NCBI GenBank assembly: GCA_904419075.1
Contig: CAJFQM010000002.1
Coordinates: 62,001-126,000 of the forward strand
Direction: 5' to 3'
Source of the DNA: an uncultured Clostridia bacterium
GTDB lineage: Bacteria; Bacillota; Clostridia; Christensenellales; Borkfalkiaceae
DNA length: 64,000 bases
Position 1 is the first letter of the stretch, and each line of letters starts with the position of its first letter. The notes beneath the pieces were generated by a model that did no database searches, was not told the DNA's origin, and saw nothing but the letters and a program-made list of their open reading frames with translations. Of this stretch, positions 54,694-62,822 are shown in pieces. A program made the position numbers and the translations under genes.

Positions 54694-55356
54694 ATGATAC
54701 AACCGGATAAAATTATCCGCTCCCGCCGCAAGACTTTGTCCGTTTCGGTCGACGTATTCGGACAGGTGATTGTCCGCGCTCCGTTGCGCTGCGGCGATGA
54801 GCGGATTTTTTCCTTCCTTCGGGAAAAAGAAGCCTGGATTTCCAAGTATCGGCAAAAAGCACTGGGGACAGGGATTAAACTGCCGCCGGAAAATTTGGAC
54901 GGATATCGATTTTTGCTCCTCGGAAAAGAATGTGCCGTTCGTCTCTATACCGGTTCGAGAATCCGCTACGACGAAAAAACGGGGGAAATCTTTTTGCCTG
55001 CGGAAAATTCCCGTGCAAAGCTGACCGATTGGCTCAAACGCAATGCCAAGCGCATTTTTTCCGCCGTATCCTCGCGCCGTGCTGCCGAAATGGGAACGCA
55101 CTATCCCTCTCTTTCCGTGACGAAGGCCAAGACGAGGTGGGGATCCTGTTCCTACAACGACGCGCTGCATTTTTCTTTTCGGCTTCTCTATGCACCTATG
55201 CCCGTCATAGATTATGTCATAGTCCATGAATTATCTCATACATTCTATAAAAATCACGGCGAAAAATTTTGGGCGCTGGTAGAACGATATGTCCCCGATT
55301 ATCGGAAAAAGCGGGCATGGTTGAAGGAAAACAGCGTCCTGATGGAAATATTTTGA
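54694..55356 (+). CDS. YgjP-like (DUF45) metallopeptidase
   Basis: 220 residues. The zinc-binding HELSH motif is at 178-182 with a further His in NHGEKFW; SRRKTLSVSVDVFGQVIVRAP and TRWGSCS are the DUF45/YgjP hallmarks. These small soluble zincin-like proteins have no established substrate. The gene is co-transcribed with galE by its 7-base spacing; a functional link is not apparent. Confidence 0.88.
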   Translation: MIQPDKIIRSRRKTLSVSVDVFGQVIVRAPLRCGDERIFSFLREKEAWISKYRQKALGTGIKLPPENLDGYRFLLLGKECAVRLYTGSRIRYDEKTGEIFLPAENSRAKLTDWLKRNAKRIFSAVSSRRAAEMGTHYPSLSVTKAKTRWGSCSYNDALHFSFRLLYAPMPVIDYVIVHELSHTFYKNHGEKFWALVERYVPDYRKKRAWLKENSVLMEIF

Positions 55357-55447
55357 CCGTCGCGGCGAAAGGCGCGATCTTGTTTATAAGATTTTAATTC
55401 CTATCGATTTAATATGAAATATTGGCAAATAAAGGCGTAAAATTTTG

Positions 55448-55476
55448 TTTACAAATCGAGCGGGGTATGATATAAT
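55448..55476 (+). promoter_or_regulatory. promoter of nadA
   Basis: TTTACA, 17 bases, TATAAT with TGA before the -10. Confidence 0.75.
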
Positions 55477-55560
55477 AGAAAACGAATCCGAAGCCGTGAA
55501 AGAGGCGGAGCGGGAAGAGGGGAAAGCGGGAGAAACCAACGAAAAGGAAGTGCGAAGTTT

Positions 55561-56472
55561 ATGACGGTTCAAGAGATGCAGAAAGAGATTCTGCGCCTGA
55601 AAGAGGAACAGGGTATGTGTATTCTCGCGCATACCTATCAGTCGCACGATGTGACGGAGATTGCGGATTTCACCGGGGATTCCTTTCAACTGAGCATGAA
55701 GGCGAAAAACGATCCGAGAAAAAAAGTCCTGATGTGCGGAGTGCGTTTTATGGCGGAGACGGTGAAAATTCTTTCGCCGGAAAAGGAAGTATATCTTTCC
55801 GCGGAGAACGCGGGCTGTCCCATGGCGGAACAGCTTACGCCGGAGGAAGTGCTCCAAGAAAAAAAGAAGTATCCCGGCTGCATGACGGTGGCTTATGTCA
55901 ATACCACGGCAGAGTTGAAAGCGGTGAGCGACGTTTGCGTGACTTCCTCTTCCGCGGTGGAAATCGTAGGGAAATTACCCGTAAAAGATATTTTGTTTAT
56001 TCCCGACGTCAATCTGGGGGCTTATGTTCAGAAACATTGTCCCGAAAAGCGGTTGCATTTTATTCACGGAGGGTGTCCCGTGCATGCCTGCCTGACGGAT
56101 TCGGACGCCGCAAACGCAAAGGCGGCGCACCCTTATGCCAAACTTTTGGCACACCCCGAATGTAAAGCGGAAGTATTGGCTCATGCCGATTATGTCGGGT
56201 CTACTGCGGGAATCATGGAATATGTGCGCACTTCCGCATGCGACGAATTTATCGTCGGAACGGAAATATCCGTGGCGGAACATCTGGGCTTTGAATATCC
56301 CGATAAAAGGTTTTATCCGCTTTCCGAAAAGCTCATTTGTCCGAATATGAAAGCGACGACCCTGCCCGATGTATACCGTTTGCTCAAAGAGGGCGGAAGG
56401 GCGATTCGGTTGGAACAAAATCTTCTCGTCCGCGCGCGCGGCTGCATCGACAAAATGCTGGAATTGGGATGA
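55561..56472 (+). CDS. nadA: quinolinate synthase A
   Basis: 303 residues, the short NadA form. A 4Fe-4S enzyme condensing iminoaspartate with dihydroxyacetone phosphate to quinolinate for NAD synthesis. The cluster ligands by spacing are C86 (AENAGCPMA), C172 (HGGCPVHAC) and C260 (LICPNMK). AHTYQSHDVTEIADFTGDS is the typical start region. nadB and nadC, its usual partners, are not next to it. Own promoter, AAGGAAG ribosome site; it lies just before the iron-sulfur assembly genes, which may be coincidental. Confidence 0.95.
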   Translation: MTVQEMQKEILRLKEEQGMCILAHTYQSHDVTEIADFTGDSFQLSMKAKNDPRKKVLMCGVRFMAETVKILSPEKEVYLSAENAGCPMAEQLTPEEVLQEKKKYPGCMTVAYVNTTAELKAVSDVCVTSSSAVEIVGKLPVKDILFIPDVNLGAYVQKHCPEKRLHFIHGGCPVHACLTDSDAANAKAAHPYAKLLAHPECKAEVLAHADYVGSTAGIMEYVRTSACDEFIVGTEISVAEHLGFEYPDKRFYPLSEKLICPNMKATTLPDVYRLLKEGGRAIRLEQNLLVRARGCIDKMLELG

Positions 56473-56607
56473 AAAATCGCTGCGGTATCGGGCATTTTGA
56501 AGCTGCTATATAAAAAGGGATTTTTTCGGCCTCGGTTTTTGATGCTGAATAAAAGCCCGTCGGAAACGACGAAAATAAAAAAGGGAAGATTTGGCGGAAT
56601 TTATCGG

Positions 56608-56638
56608 TTGAAAAGGGGGAAAACGGGGTATTTATAAT
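56608..56638 (+). promoter_or_regulatory. possible promoter of sufC
   Basis: TTGAAA, 19 bases, TATAAT; the spacer is longer than optimal. It lies 40 bases before sufC in a 206-base spacer that holds no gene. Confidence 0.45.
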
Positions 56639-56678
56639 CGGAAGTACATACGATAATCATTTCGGAGAAAGAACGAAT

Positions 56679-57398
56679 ATGCTGCAATTGGAACACGTCA
56701 CTTATCGCGTAAAGGACGAGCAGGGCGAAAAGACGATATTAAACGATATCAATTTATCCCTTTCCGAACGTTTTGTGGCCTTTACGGGCCCGAACGGGGG
56801 CGGAAAGTCCACTTTGGCAAAAGTAATTGCCGGGATTTTGACGCCGACGGAAGGGCGGATTTTATGGGAGGGGGAGGACATTACCTCCCTTTCCGTTACC
56901 GAACGGGCGAAAAAAGGGATCTCTTACGCATTTCAGCAGCCCGTTCGTTTCAAGGGGCTGACCGTGCGGGATCTGATTTCCATCGCGGCGGGCAAAAGCG
57001 CAAAGATTTCCGACGCCTGCGCCTATCTTTCGGAGGTCGGGCTGTGCGCGAGAGATTATATCGACCGCGAAGTGAATGCTTCGCTGTCGGGAGGTGAACT
57101 CAAACGGATCGAAATCGCGACGATTCTCGCGCGGGGAACAAAACTTTCCGTATTCGACGAACCCGAGGCTGGAATCGATTTATGGAGTTTCGGAAATCTC
57201 ATCAACGTATTTGAAAAGATGTACGAAAAGACGAACGGGAGCATTCTCATCATTTCCCATCAGGAAAGAATACTCAACATTGCGGATAAAATCGTCGTCA
57301 TTTCCGGCGGACGCGTGGAAAAAGAGGGCGCGAGAACGGAAGTTCTGCCGGGGCTGCTCGGAACCGATGCCTGCCGCGTATTGACGGAAAAGTTATGA
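56679..57398 (+). CDS. sufC: Fe-S assembly ATPase SufC (SmsC-like)
   Basis: 239 residues, ABC ATPase. Walker A GPNGGGKST (37-45), Q-loop AFQQPVRFKGLTV, signature LSGGELKR, Walker B LSVFDEPEAGID and H-loop ISHQ. The phrase DEPEAGID and the neighbour identify SufC rather than a transporter subunit. It partners with SufB as the scaffold for 4Fe-4S assembly. No SufD, SufS or SufU follows; this two-gene layout is the minimal SMS-type system described for anaerobes. Confidence 0.9.
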   Translation: MLQLEHVTYRVKDEQGEKTILNDINLSLSERFVAFTGPNGGGKSTLAKVIAGILTPTEGRILWEGEDITSLSVTERAKKGISYAFQQPVRFKGLTVRDLISIAAGKSAKISDACAYLSEVGLCARDYIDREVNASLSGGELKRIEIATILARGTKLSVFDEPEAGIDLWSFGNLINVFEKMYEKTNGSILIISHQERILNIADKIVVISGGRVEKEGARTEVLPGLLGTDACRVLTEKL

Positions 57399-57412
57399 GC
57401 GGAGGCAAGACA

Positions 57413-58339
57413 ATGGACGCGATCGAAAGAGATTTATTGTTAAAAATAGCGGATCTGCACGGCGTCCCCGAAGGGGCCTACAATATCCGCGACAACGGCG
57501 AATCCGCGGGGAGAGCTTCGACTGCGAATATCGAAATCGTGAGCAAGACGGACGGAAAGTCGGGAATCGATATTTTCGTCAAGCCGGGCACGAAAAACGA
57601 AAGCGTACACATTCCCGTCGTTCTGAGCAAGGCGGGGTTTCAGGAGGTCGTATACAATGATTTCCACATCGGCGCCGATGCGGACGTCGTCATCGTCGCC
57701 GGCTGCGGCATTCACAACTGCGGCGGCGTGGACATGACTTCCCGACACGACGGAATACACACCTTTTATGTCGGAAAAAACGCGCGGGTGAAGTATGTGG
57801 AGCGCCACTACGGAGAGGGCGACGGCAACGGCGAGAACGTCATGAATCCCACGACCGTGATACATCTCGGAGAGGGTGCATACATGGAAATGGAGACGAC
57901 CCAGATCAAGGGGATAGACTCCACCAACCGCGTGACAAAGGCTGACCTCGAAGCGGGCGCCAATCTCGTAATCCGCGAAAAGATATATACCCACGGAAAA
58001 CAGTCGGCGGATACCGACTTTTCCGTAGATATGAACGGCGCGGGCGCTTCGGCGGACGTCGTATCCCGTTCGGTGGCGGCGGATACCTCCCGCCAGCATT
58101 TCAACTCGACCATGAACGGGAACGCACCCTGCCGCGGACATACGGAATGCGACGCAATCATCATGGACAAGGCTTCGGTGACTGCGGCGCCGTGCCTCTC
58201 GGCAAACGATATCGACGCGGAGCTCATTCACGAAGCGGCGATCGGAAAAATCGCGGGCGAGCAGTTGATTAAGCTGATGACGCTCGGGCTGACGGAAAAG
58301 GAAGCGGAAGAGCAAATTATCAAAGGATTTTTACATTAA
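57413..58339 (+). CDS. sufB: Fe-S scaffold SufB (short, SmsB-like)
   Basis: 308 residues against about 465 for classical SufB. I choose the ATG at 57413, 7 bases after GGAGG; an ATG at 57395 overlapping the sufC stop is the alternative. The beta-helix core is present: GCGIHNCGGVDMTSRHDGIHTFYVGKNARVKYVERHYGEG... is seen in pieces, and RQHFNSTMNGNAPCRGHTECDAI and the C-terminal helices HEAAIGKIAGEQLIKLMTLGLTEKEAEEQIIKGF are typical. The N-terminal extension of SufB is missing, as in the minimal SufBC systems. Cysteine desulfurase must come from elsewhere or sulfide be used directly. Confidence 0.88.
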   Translation: MDAIERDLLLKIADLHGVPEGAYNIRDNGESAGRASTANIEIVSKTDGKSGIDIFVKPGTKNESVHIPVVLSKAGFQEVVYNDFHIGADADVVIVAGCGIHNCGGVDMTSRHDGIHTFYVGKNARVKYVERHYGEGDGNGENVMNPTTVIHLGEGAYMEMETTQIKGIDSTNRVTKADLEAGANLVIREKIYTHGKQSADTDFSVDMNGAGASADVVSRSVAADTSRQHFNSTMNGNAPCRGHTECDAIIMDKASVTAAPCLSANDIDAELIHEAAIGKIAGEQLIKLMTLGLTEKEAEEQIIKGFLH

Positions 58340-58351
58340 AAGGAGAGTTTT

Positions 58352-59728
58352 ATGAGCGATTTGGCATATAAGAGAACGAACGTCTACGAGAAAGCGGACG
58401 AAAAACTCATGAAGGAAATTTTCGATTATGCGGAAGGCTACCGAAAATTCATCGACGGCGCCAAGACGGAGCGCGAAGCCTGCGATTACGTCGCCAAGGC
58501 GGCGGAAGCGCACGGCTACAAGTCTTTCCGGTTCGGAGAAAAGCTCAAAGCCGGAGACAAGGTGTTTTATAACAACCGCGGAAAAAATATCTATCTGATC
58601 CGCGTGGGAAAAGCCGACATCGCAAAGGACGGCATTCGTATCGTCGCGGCGCATATCGACAGCCCCCGCGTCGATCTCAAACAAGTACCCTTATACGAAT
58701 CGGACGGAGTGGCGCTTGCAAAGACGCACTATTACGGCGGAATCCGCAAATATCAGTGGGCGGCGATTCCTCTCGCTCTGCACGGCACGGTCGTTCGTGC
58801 GGACGGAAGCGCGTTTGACGTAAAGATCGGAGAGGACGACGGGGATCCGATTTTCTATATCAGCGATTTACTCCCGCATCTCGCGGCAAAACAGAATGCA
58901 AAACCGCTCGGAGAAGGTCTGGGAGGGGAAGATCTCAACATCTGGCTGGGAAATATTCCCTATACCGCCGCAAAGGACGAAAAAGACCGCACCGTCAAGG
59001 AAAACCTGCTTCGGATTCTCAGCGAAAAATACGGGATAAAGGAAGAGGACTTTCTGAGCGCGGAACTCTCCCTCGTCCCCGCGTTCAAGGCGAAGGACGT
59101 CGGATTCGACCGCGGACTTATGGCCGCTTACGGACATGACGACCGCGTATGCGCTTATCCCGCCTATACCGCGCTTTTCGACGAGACTTCTCCCGAACAT
59201 ACCGTCATGGTCGTATTGGCGGACAAAGAGGAAATCGGGAGCGAGGGCGCCACGGGCATGCAGTGCGCGATATTTACCGATTTAATCGATGCTTTGGCGG
59301 CGTCGTTCGGCGTTACTTCCGCGGAAATCCGCGCAAATTCGAAATGCCTTTCCGCCGACGTCAATGCGGGTTATGACCCCAATTTCAAGGACGTTTGCGA
59401 GCCTTTGAACAGCACTTTCCTTTCCTGCGGCGCGGGACTTACCAAATTTACCGGTTCGCGCGGAAAGGGCGGCTCCAACGACGCTTCCGCGGAATTCGTC
59501 GGGGAAATCCGAAAAATCTTCAACGAAAACGGAGTCGTCTGGCAGACGGGAGAACTCGGAAAAGTGGACGTCGGAGGCGGGGGAACGGTCGCAAAATTCA
59601 TTGCCAAAATGAATATCGATACGGTCGATATCGGCGTGCCCGTCATTTCCATGCATTCCCCCTACGAAGTGATTTCCAAGGCGGATCTTTATGAGGCTTA
59701 CCGCGCTTTCCGCGCTTTTGTCAAATAA
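58352..59728 (+). CDS. M18 family aminopeptidase (aminopeptidase I type)
   Basis: 458 residues. Binuclear zinc peptidase: AAHIDSPRVDL (H101, D103), GHDDRVCAYPAY (bridging Asp), DKEEIGSEGATGM (catalytic Glu pair) and the C-terminal VISMHSPYEV His. It removes N-terminal residues from peptides in the cytoplasm, consistent with peptide import by Opp. 12 bases after sufB, possibly co-transcribed. A second M18 member of a different subtype is encoded at 60623-61900 on the other strand. Confidence 0.94.
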   Translation: MSDLAYKRTNVYEKADEKLMKEIFDYAEGYRKFIDGAKTEREACDYVAKAAEAHGYKSFRFGEKLKAGDKVFYNNRGKNIYLIRVGKADIAKDGIRIVAAHIDSPRVDLKQVPLYESDGVALAKTHYYGGIRKYQWAAIPLALHGTVVRADGSAFDVKIGEDDGDPIFYISDLLPHLAAKQNAKPLGEGLGGEDLNIWLGNIPYTAAKDEKDRTVKENLLRILSEKYGIKEEDFLSAELSLVPAFKAKDVGFDRGLMAAYGHDDRVCAYPAYTALFDETSPEHTVMVVLADKEEIGSEGATGMQCAIFTDLIDALAASFGVTSAEIRANSKCLSADVNAGYDPNFKDVCEPLNSTFLSCGAGLTKFTGSRGKGGSNDASAEFVGEIRKIFNENGVVWQTGELGKVDVGGGGTVAKFIAKMNIDTVDIGVPVISMHSPYEVISKADLYEAYRAFRAFVK

Positions 59729-59765
59729 GGAATACACAGGGATGGGATTACATACTTTGAGTATA

Positions 59766-59807
59766 AAAAGAGCGGCTCTTTTTCAAGGGCCGCTCTTTTG
59801 TGTTTTT
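59766..59807. terminator. bidirectional terminator between convergent genes
   Basis: AAAAGAGCGGC / GCCGCTCTTTT, 11 bp, with A-run before and T-run (TGTTTTTA) after; serves the M18 gene (+) and the cytidine deaminase-like gene (-). Confidence 0.88.
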
Positions 59808-60204
59808 ATTTTCGTCCGTAACCCCACCAATCGGGAACGAGGCTCTTTAAGGCAACCGCGCGTTTTGACGGATAATCGAGCAGAATTTCCGCTTCGGCGT
59901 TGCTCTCGCCGAGCTGCATGAGATATTCCCGACAGACTCCGCAGGGCGGACCGACTTTTCCGTCGCCCATGACCGCGACGACTTTGGAAATTTCATTTTC
60001 TCCGTTCGTGAGCATATTTGCGGCGGCGTTTCGCTCCGCACACATGCCCAGCCCGCAGGCAGTATCTATACAGATTCCGACATAGATGTTTCCGGATTTC
60101 GTCAGAATCGCCGCGGCAACTTCTCCCGCTTCGATGAACGGGGAAATCGTCCGCTTGTTCTGTACCTTTCTCGCCGCGGCATACAGTTTGTCCCAAATAT
60201 CCAT
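59806..60204 (-). CDS. cytidine deaminase-like protein
   Basis: 132 residues, zinc-dependent deaminase fold: CAERNAA (C55, E57) and PPCGVCREYL (C88, C91). It differs clearly from the deo-operon cytidine deaminase, with the ending VPDWWGYGRK and an extra Cys-rich stretch CIDTACGLGMC before the motif, closer to the blasticidin-S deaminase-like branch. The substrate may not be cytidine. Last gene of the minus-strand run with a PNPOx-like gene and an M18 peptidase (spacings 3 and 1 bases). Confidence 0.85.
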   Translation of the reverse strand: MDIWDKLYAAARKVQNKRTISPFIEAGEVAAAILTKSGNIYVGICIDTACGLGMCAERNAAANMLTNGENEISKVVAVMGDGKVGPPCGVCREYLMQLGESNAEAEILLDYPSKRAVALKSLVPDWWGYGRK

Positions 60205-60207
60205 TGT

Positions 60208-60621
60208 TCAAATCTCCTTTACCCCGTCATCCGTATGGACGAAGGCCCGACAATGATTCAGTCGAAACAAGGCGAAGCAGGGATCGTCGGGAGAGGAAAA
60301 ACGTTTTTTCAATACGGGGCAGTTTTCCAACATCATTTTCTTTTCCGAAAGAGCGGTTCTTTCCTCTACCGTTGCCTCCAAACGAAGCCATTCACGCGTT
60401 TCCGCTTTTAAGGCCGTGATTTGTATATAAGGCAGGTTTTTGAATTGCTTATAGACCTCTTTGGTGTTCCCGGTAGAAATATAGAGATGCCCCGAATATT
60501 CGGCCACGGCTCCGAAAGGGCGACAGGCGGGGCGGATATTGTCGGAGGGACAGTCCGTTGAATTGACCGTCGAAACCCAAAAAACGCCGCAGGACTTCAA
60601 AAAATCGTAAACGACGCTCAT
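60208..60621 (-). CDS. pyridoxamine 5-phosphate oxidase-like flavin-binding protein
   Basis: 137 residues with the split-barrel pattern of the PNPOx-like family: VFWVSTVNSTDCPSDNIRPACRPFGAV, LYISTGNTKEVYKQFKNLPYIQIT and EWLRLEATV. Members bind FMN or F420 and reduce varied small molecules; true PNPOx activity is not implied by this short form. No signal or membrane segment. It begins 1 base after the M18 gene stop, so it is co-translated with it. Confidence 0.85.
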   Translation of the reverse strand: MSVVYDFLKSCGVFWVSTVNSTDCPSDNIRPACRPFGAVAEYSGHLYISTGNTKEVYKQFKNLPYIQITALKAETREWLRLEATVEERTALSEKKMMLENCPVLKKRFSSPDDPCFALFRLNHCRAFVHTDDGVKEI

Positions 60622-60622
60622 T

Positions 60623-61900
60623 TTACTTCACTTCTATGCCGTTGTCGGTAAAGAGAATATCGGACGAATAATAAGCCGTCAGGCCGTTGACGAGTTCGTT
60701 ATAGTCCGACTTTGCAAAACATTCCGACGCCGAGTGCATGGCAAGCTGCGCGAGTCCAAGATCGGCGGAGAGAACTCCCACGTGGCCGAGGGAAATGGCG
60801 CCGAGCGTTCCGCCGCTCCTCATGTCGGAACGATTGAAAAAGGTTTGGTATCTGACTCCCGCCTTATCGAATACCGTCTTGATGACGGCGGAAGAGAGCG
60901 CGTCCGTGGTATACGCCTTATTCGCGTGATTCTTGATGACGATTCCTCCGCCCATTGCCGTCCGATTCGTGGGATCGCACTTTTCGGGATGATTGGGGTG
61001 CATGGCGTGCGCGTTGTCGAGAGAAATGAGAAAAGACGCGGCCAAGGCTTTATAATATTCGTTGTCGTCGAATTTTAACGCATAGGCGATTCTGCGGAGC
61101 ACGTTTTCCAAAAAATCCCCGCCCGCGCCCTGCAAGGTCTGACTGCCGACTTCCTCGTTGTCGAGGCAGGCGGCGACGCATACGCCGCCGCTCTCCGCGT
61201 GGGAGACGAGCGCTTCCAACGAGGTCCATACGCTGCTGAGATTGTCGATTCGGGGGGAGGAAATAAATTCGTTGTTTAATCCGAACAGGCACGGACCTTC
61301 CGAATTGACGACGTATAAATCATACGAGACGATTTCTCTTTCCGAAAGCGGGGCGAGAAAATCGGGCGTTTCTCCGTTCTCCGAAAGCGCGAAAAGCGGC
61401 TGCAAATCCGTTTGCGGATTAACGGAAAATCCTTCGTTGACCCCGCGGTTCATGTGAACGGCGAGGGAAGGGATCGTTACGGTATATTCGCTGACGACGT
61501 TCTCGCTCTTCAAGGTCTCCCCGTCTTTGACGATGACTCTGCCCGCGATTTTCAAGGGGCGGTCGAAAAAGCTGTACCAGATTCCGCCGCCGTAAGTTTC
61601 GGCATTGAGCTTCGCATAGGGCCCCGCCGCCGTCGCCGCGTTTTCTTTGAGCTTCAATGCGGGAGAATCGGTGTGGGAGGCGATAATTTTAAAAGAAAAA
61701 TTGTCGAGCGCACCCACGGTAAAGGCTATGATGCTGCTTCCGTTTCTTTCGACAAAGTAACGGCCGTTTTCTTCGAGCTCCCAATCGTCCGTTTCGCTCA
61801 ACGGGCGAAACCCGTTCTCGGTTAAAAACGTGCGCGCGTTTTCCGTCGCCTGATAGGCGGTATAAGAATTTTCGAGAAATTCCAAAAATTGATTGATCAT
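60623..61900 (-). CDS. M18 family aminopeptidase (aspartyl-aminopeptidase type)
   Basis: 425 residues. SHTDSPALKLKENA (H76, D78), PRIDNLSSVWTSLEAL (bridging Asp), CLDNEEVGSQTLQGA (Glu pair) and LAQLAMHSASECF (last His) complete the binuclear metal site. It is of the DNPEP/Ape-like subtype, which prefers acidic N-terminal residues, unlike the M18 enzyme at 58.4 kb. First gene of a three-gene minus-strand operon; AGAGGAG lies before the start. Confidence 0.94.
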   Translation of the reverse strand: MINQFLEFLENSYTAYQATENARTFLTENGFRPLSETDDWELEENGRYFVERNGSSIIAFTVGALDNFSFKIIASHTDSPALKLKENAATAAGPYAKLNAETYGGGIWYSFFDRPLKIAGRVIVKDGETLKSENVVSEYTVTIPSLAVHMNRGVNEGFSVNPQTDLQPLFALSENGETPDFLAPLSEREIVSYDLYVVNSEGPCLFGLNNEFISSPRIDNLSSVWTSLEALVSHAESGGVCVAACLDNEEVGSQTLQGAGGDFLENVLRRIAYALKFDDNEYYKALAASFLISLDNAHAMHPNHPEKCDPTNRTAMGGGIVIKNHANKAYTTDALSSAVIKTVFDKAGVRYQTFFNRSDMRSGGTLGAISLGHVGVLSADLGLAQLAMHSASECFAKSDYNELVNGLTAYYSSDILFTDNGIEVK

Positions 61901-61944
61901 GGCGGCTCCTCTTTCGTTTTCCCTCTTCGGAAATGTTTTCTTCT

Positions 61945-61974
61945 ATTGTAGCACAATAAGAGAACTTTTGACAA
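61945..61974 (-). promoter_or_regulatory. promoter of the minus-strand M18 operon
   Basis: Minus strand TTGTCA, 18 bases, TACAAT with TGC before the -10; about 45 bases before the start codon. Confidence 0.65.
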
Positions 61975-62060
61975 CTCTTTTGCGGAAAAAGACCTCAAAA
62001 AACGGGAAAATATAACATTTTCTTTCTTTTCACATATTTTGTATTTGTTTTTCACAAAAA

Positions 62061-62074
62061 TATAGTACACTATA
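62061..62074. promoter_or_regulatory. short palindrome, possible operator
   Basis: TATAGT-AC-ACTATA in the AT-rich gap between the divergent M18 and marR genes. Size and symmetry would suit a MarR dimer, but it is 85 bases before the marR -35 box, so the role is speculative. Confidence 0.3.
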
Positions 62075-62158
62075 TTTAATTTCATCCTTTTTGAAAACCA
62101 CCAAAAAATCGGAAAAATGAAAATATGGTGAAAAGTGTTAAACAATGACCTTAAACCC

Positions 62159-62186
62159 TTGACAAAGTGAAGAATCGGCGTATAAT
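62159..62186 (+). promoter_or_regulatory. promoter of marR
   Basis: TTGACA (62159-62164), 16 bases, TATAAT (62181-62186). Confidence 0.8.
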
Positions 62187-62262
62187 TATATTCGGCCGTA
62201 ACGAGCGGCCCCCTCATAAATTATTACGCTATCGAAAAAAACAAACGGAGAGGTAAAAAACC

Positions 62263-62742
62263 ATGGAAAACAACGAAAAGAAAATCGTAGGCGATGCGGA
62301 GAAGGCAAGAAACGAAGAATATCTCGGCAAAATCTTCACAATGCTCAAAAAGATGGAAGGAGTAGCGTTGACCAAGGTAAAATCGCATTTCAACAATTCT
62401 GAAATGCGCCTGCTGGGCGAAGTCATTCTTGCAGGCTACGACGGAAAACGGATCATTTCCACTCAACTTGCGGCTCGGCTCGGCGTAACTCGTTCCGCCG
62501 TTTCTCAGATGGTCAACAAGTTAGAGGCCCGCGGCATTGTCCGTCGCGTCCCCGACGAAGTGGACAGGAAAATCGCTTATATCGAGCTTTCCGATACCGC
62601 TCTTACCTATTACAACGAGGAAAAGGGCGTGTGCTGCAATCTCGTCGGCGAGGTCATCGACAGAATCGGCGTCGAAAAGGTCGATAAGCTCTTAGAGCTC
62701 AGCGATTTATTTATCGAAACCGTAGTGGATTTGAGAAAATAA
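62263..62742 (+). CDS. MarR family transcriptional regulator
   Basis: 159 residues. Winged helix-turn-helix: ISTQLAARLGVTRSAVSQMVNKLEARGIVRRV (about 65-97) with recognition helix 76-90, followed by the wing DEVDRKIAYIELS, whose Asp-Arg pair is a MarR hallmark. Flanking helices mediate dimerisation. It precedes a MacB-like exporter by 80 bases, the usual arrangement in which MarR represses its own operon and releases on a small ligand. AACGGAGAGG precedes the start. Confidence 0.92.
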   Translation: MENNEKKIVGDAEKARNEEYLGKIFTMLKKMEGVALTKVKSHFNNSEMRLLGEVILAGYDGKRIISTQLAARLGVTRSAVSQMVNKLEARGIVRRVPDEVDRKIAYIELSDTALTYYNEEKGVCCNLVGEVIDRIGVEKVDKLLELSDLFIETVVDLRK

Positions 62743-62766
62743 AAAATGAAAAATATATTGGTCGGG

Positions 62767-62793
62767 AAAGCGGAGTACCTTCCGCTTTTCTTT
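62767..62793 (+). terminator. weak terminator/attenuator between marR and the exporter gene
   Basis: AAAGCGGA / TCCGCTTT, GTACCT loop, then TCTTTTAT. It would lower, not abolish, exporter expression. Confidence 0.55.
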
Positions 62794-62822
62794 TATCCCC
62801 GACCGTTCGGGAGCTGTGTTTT

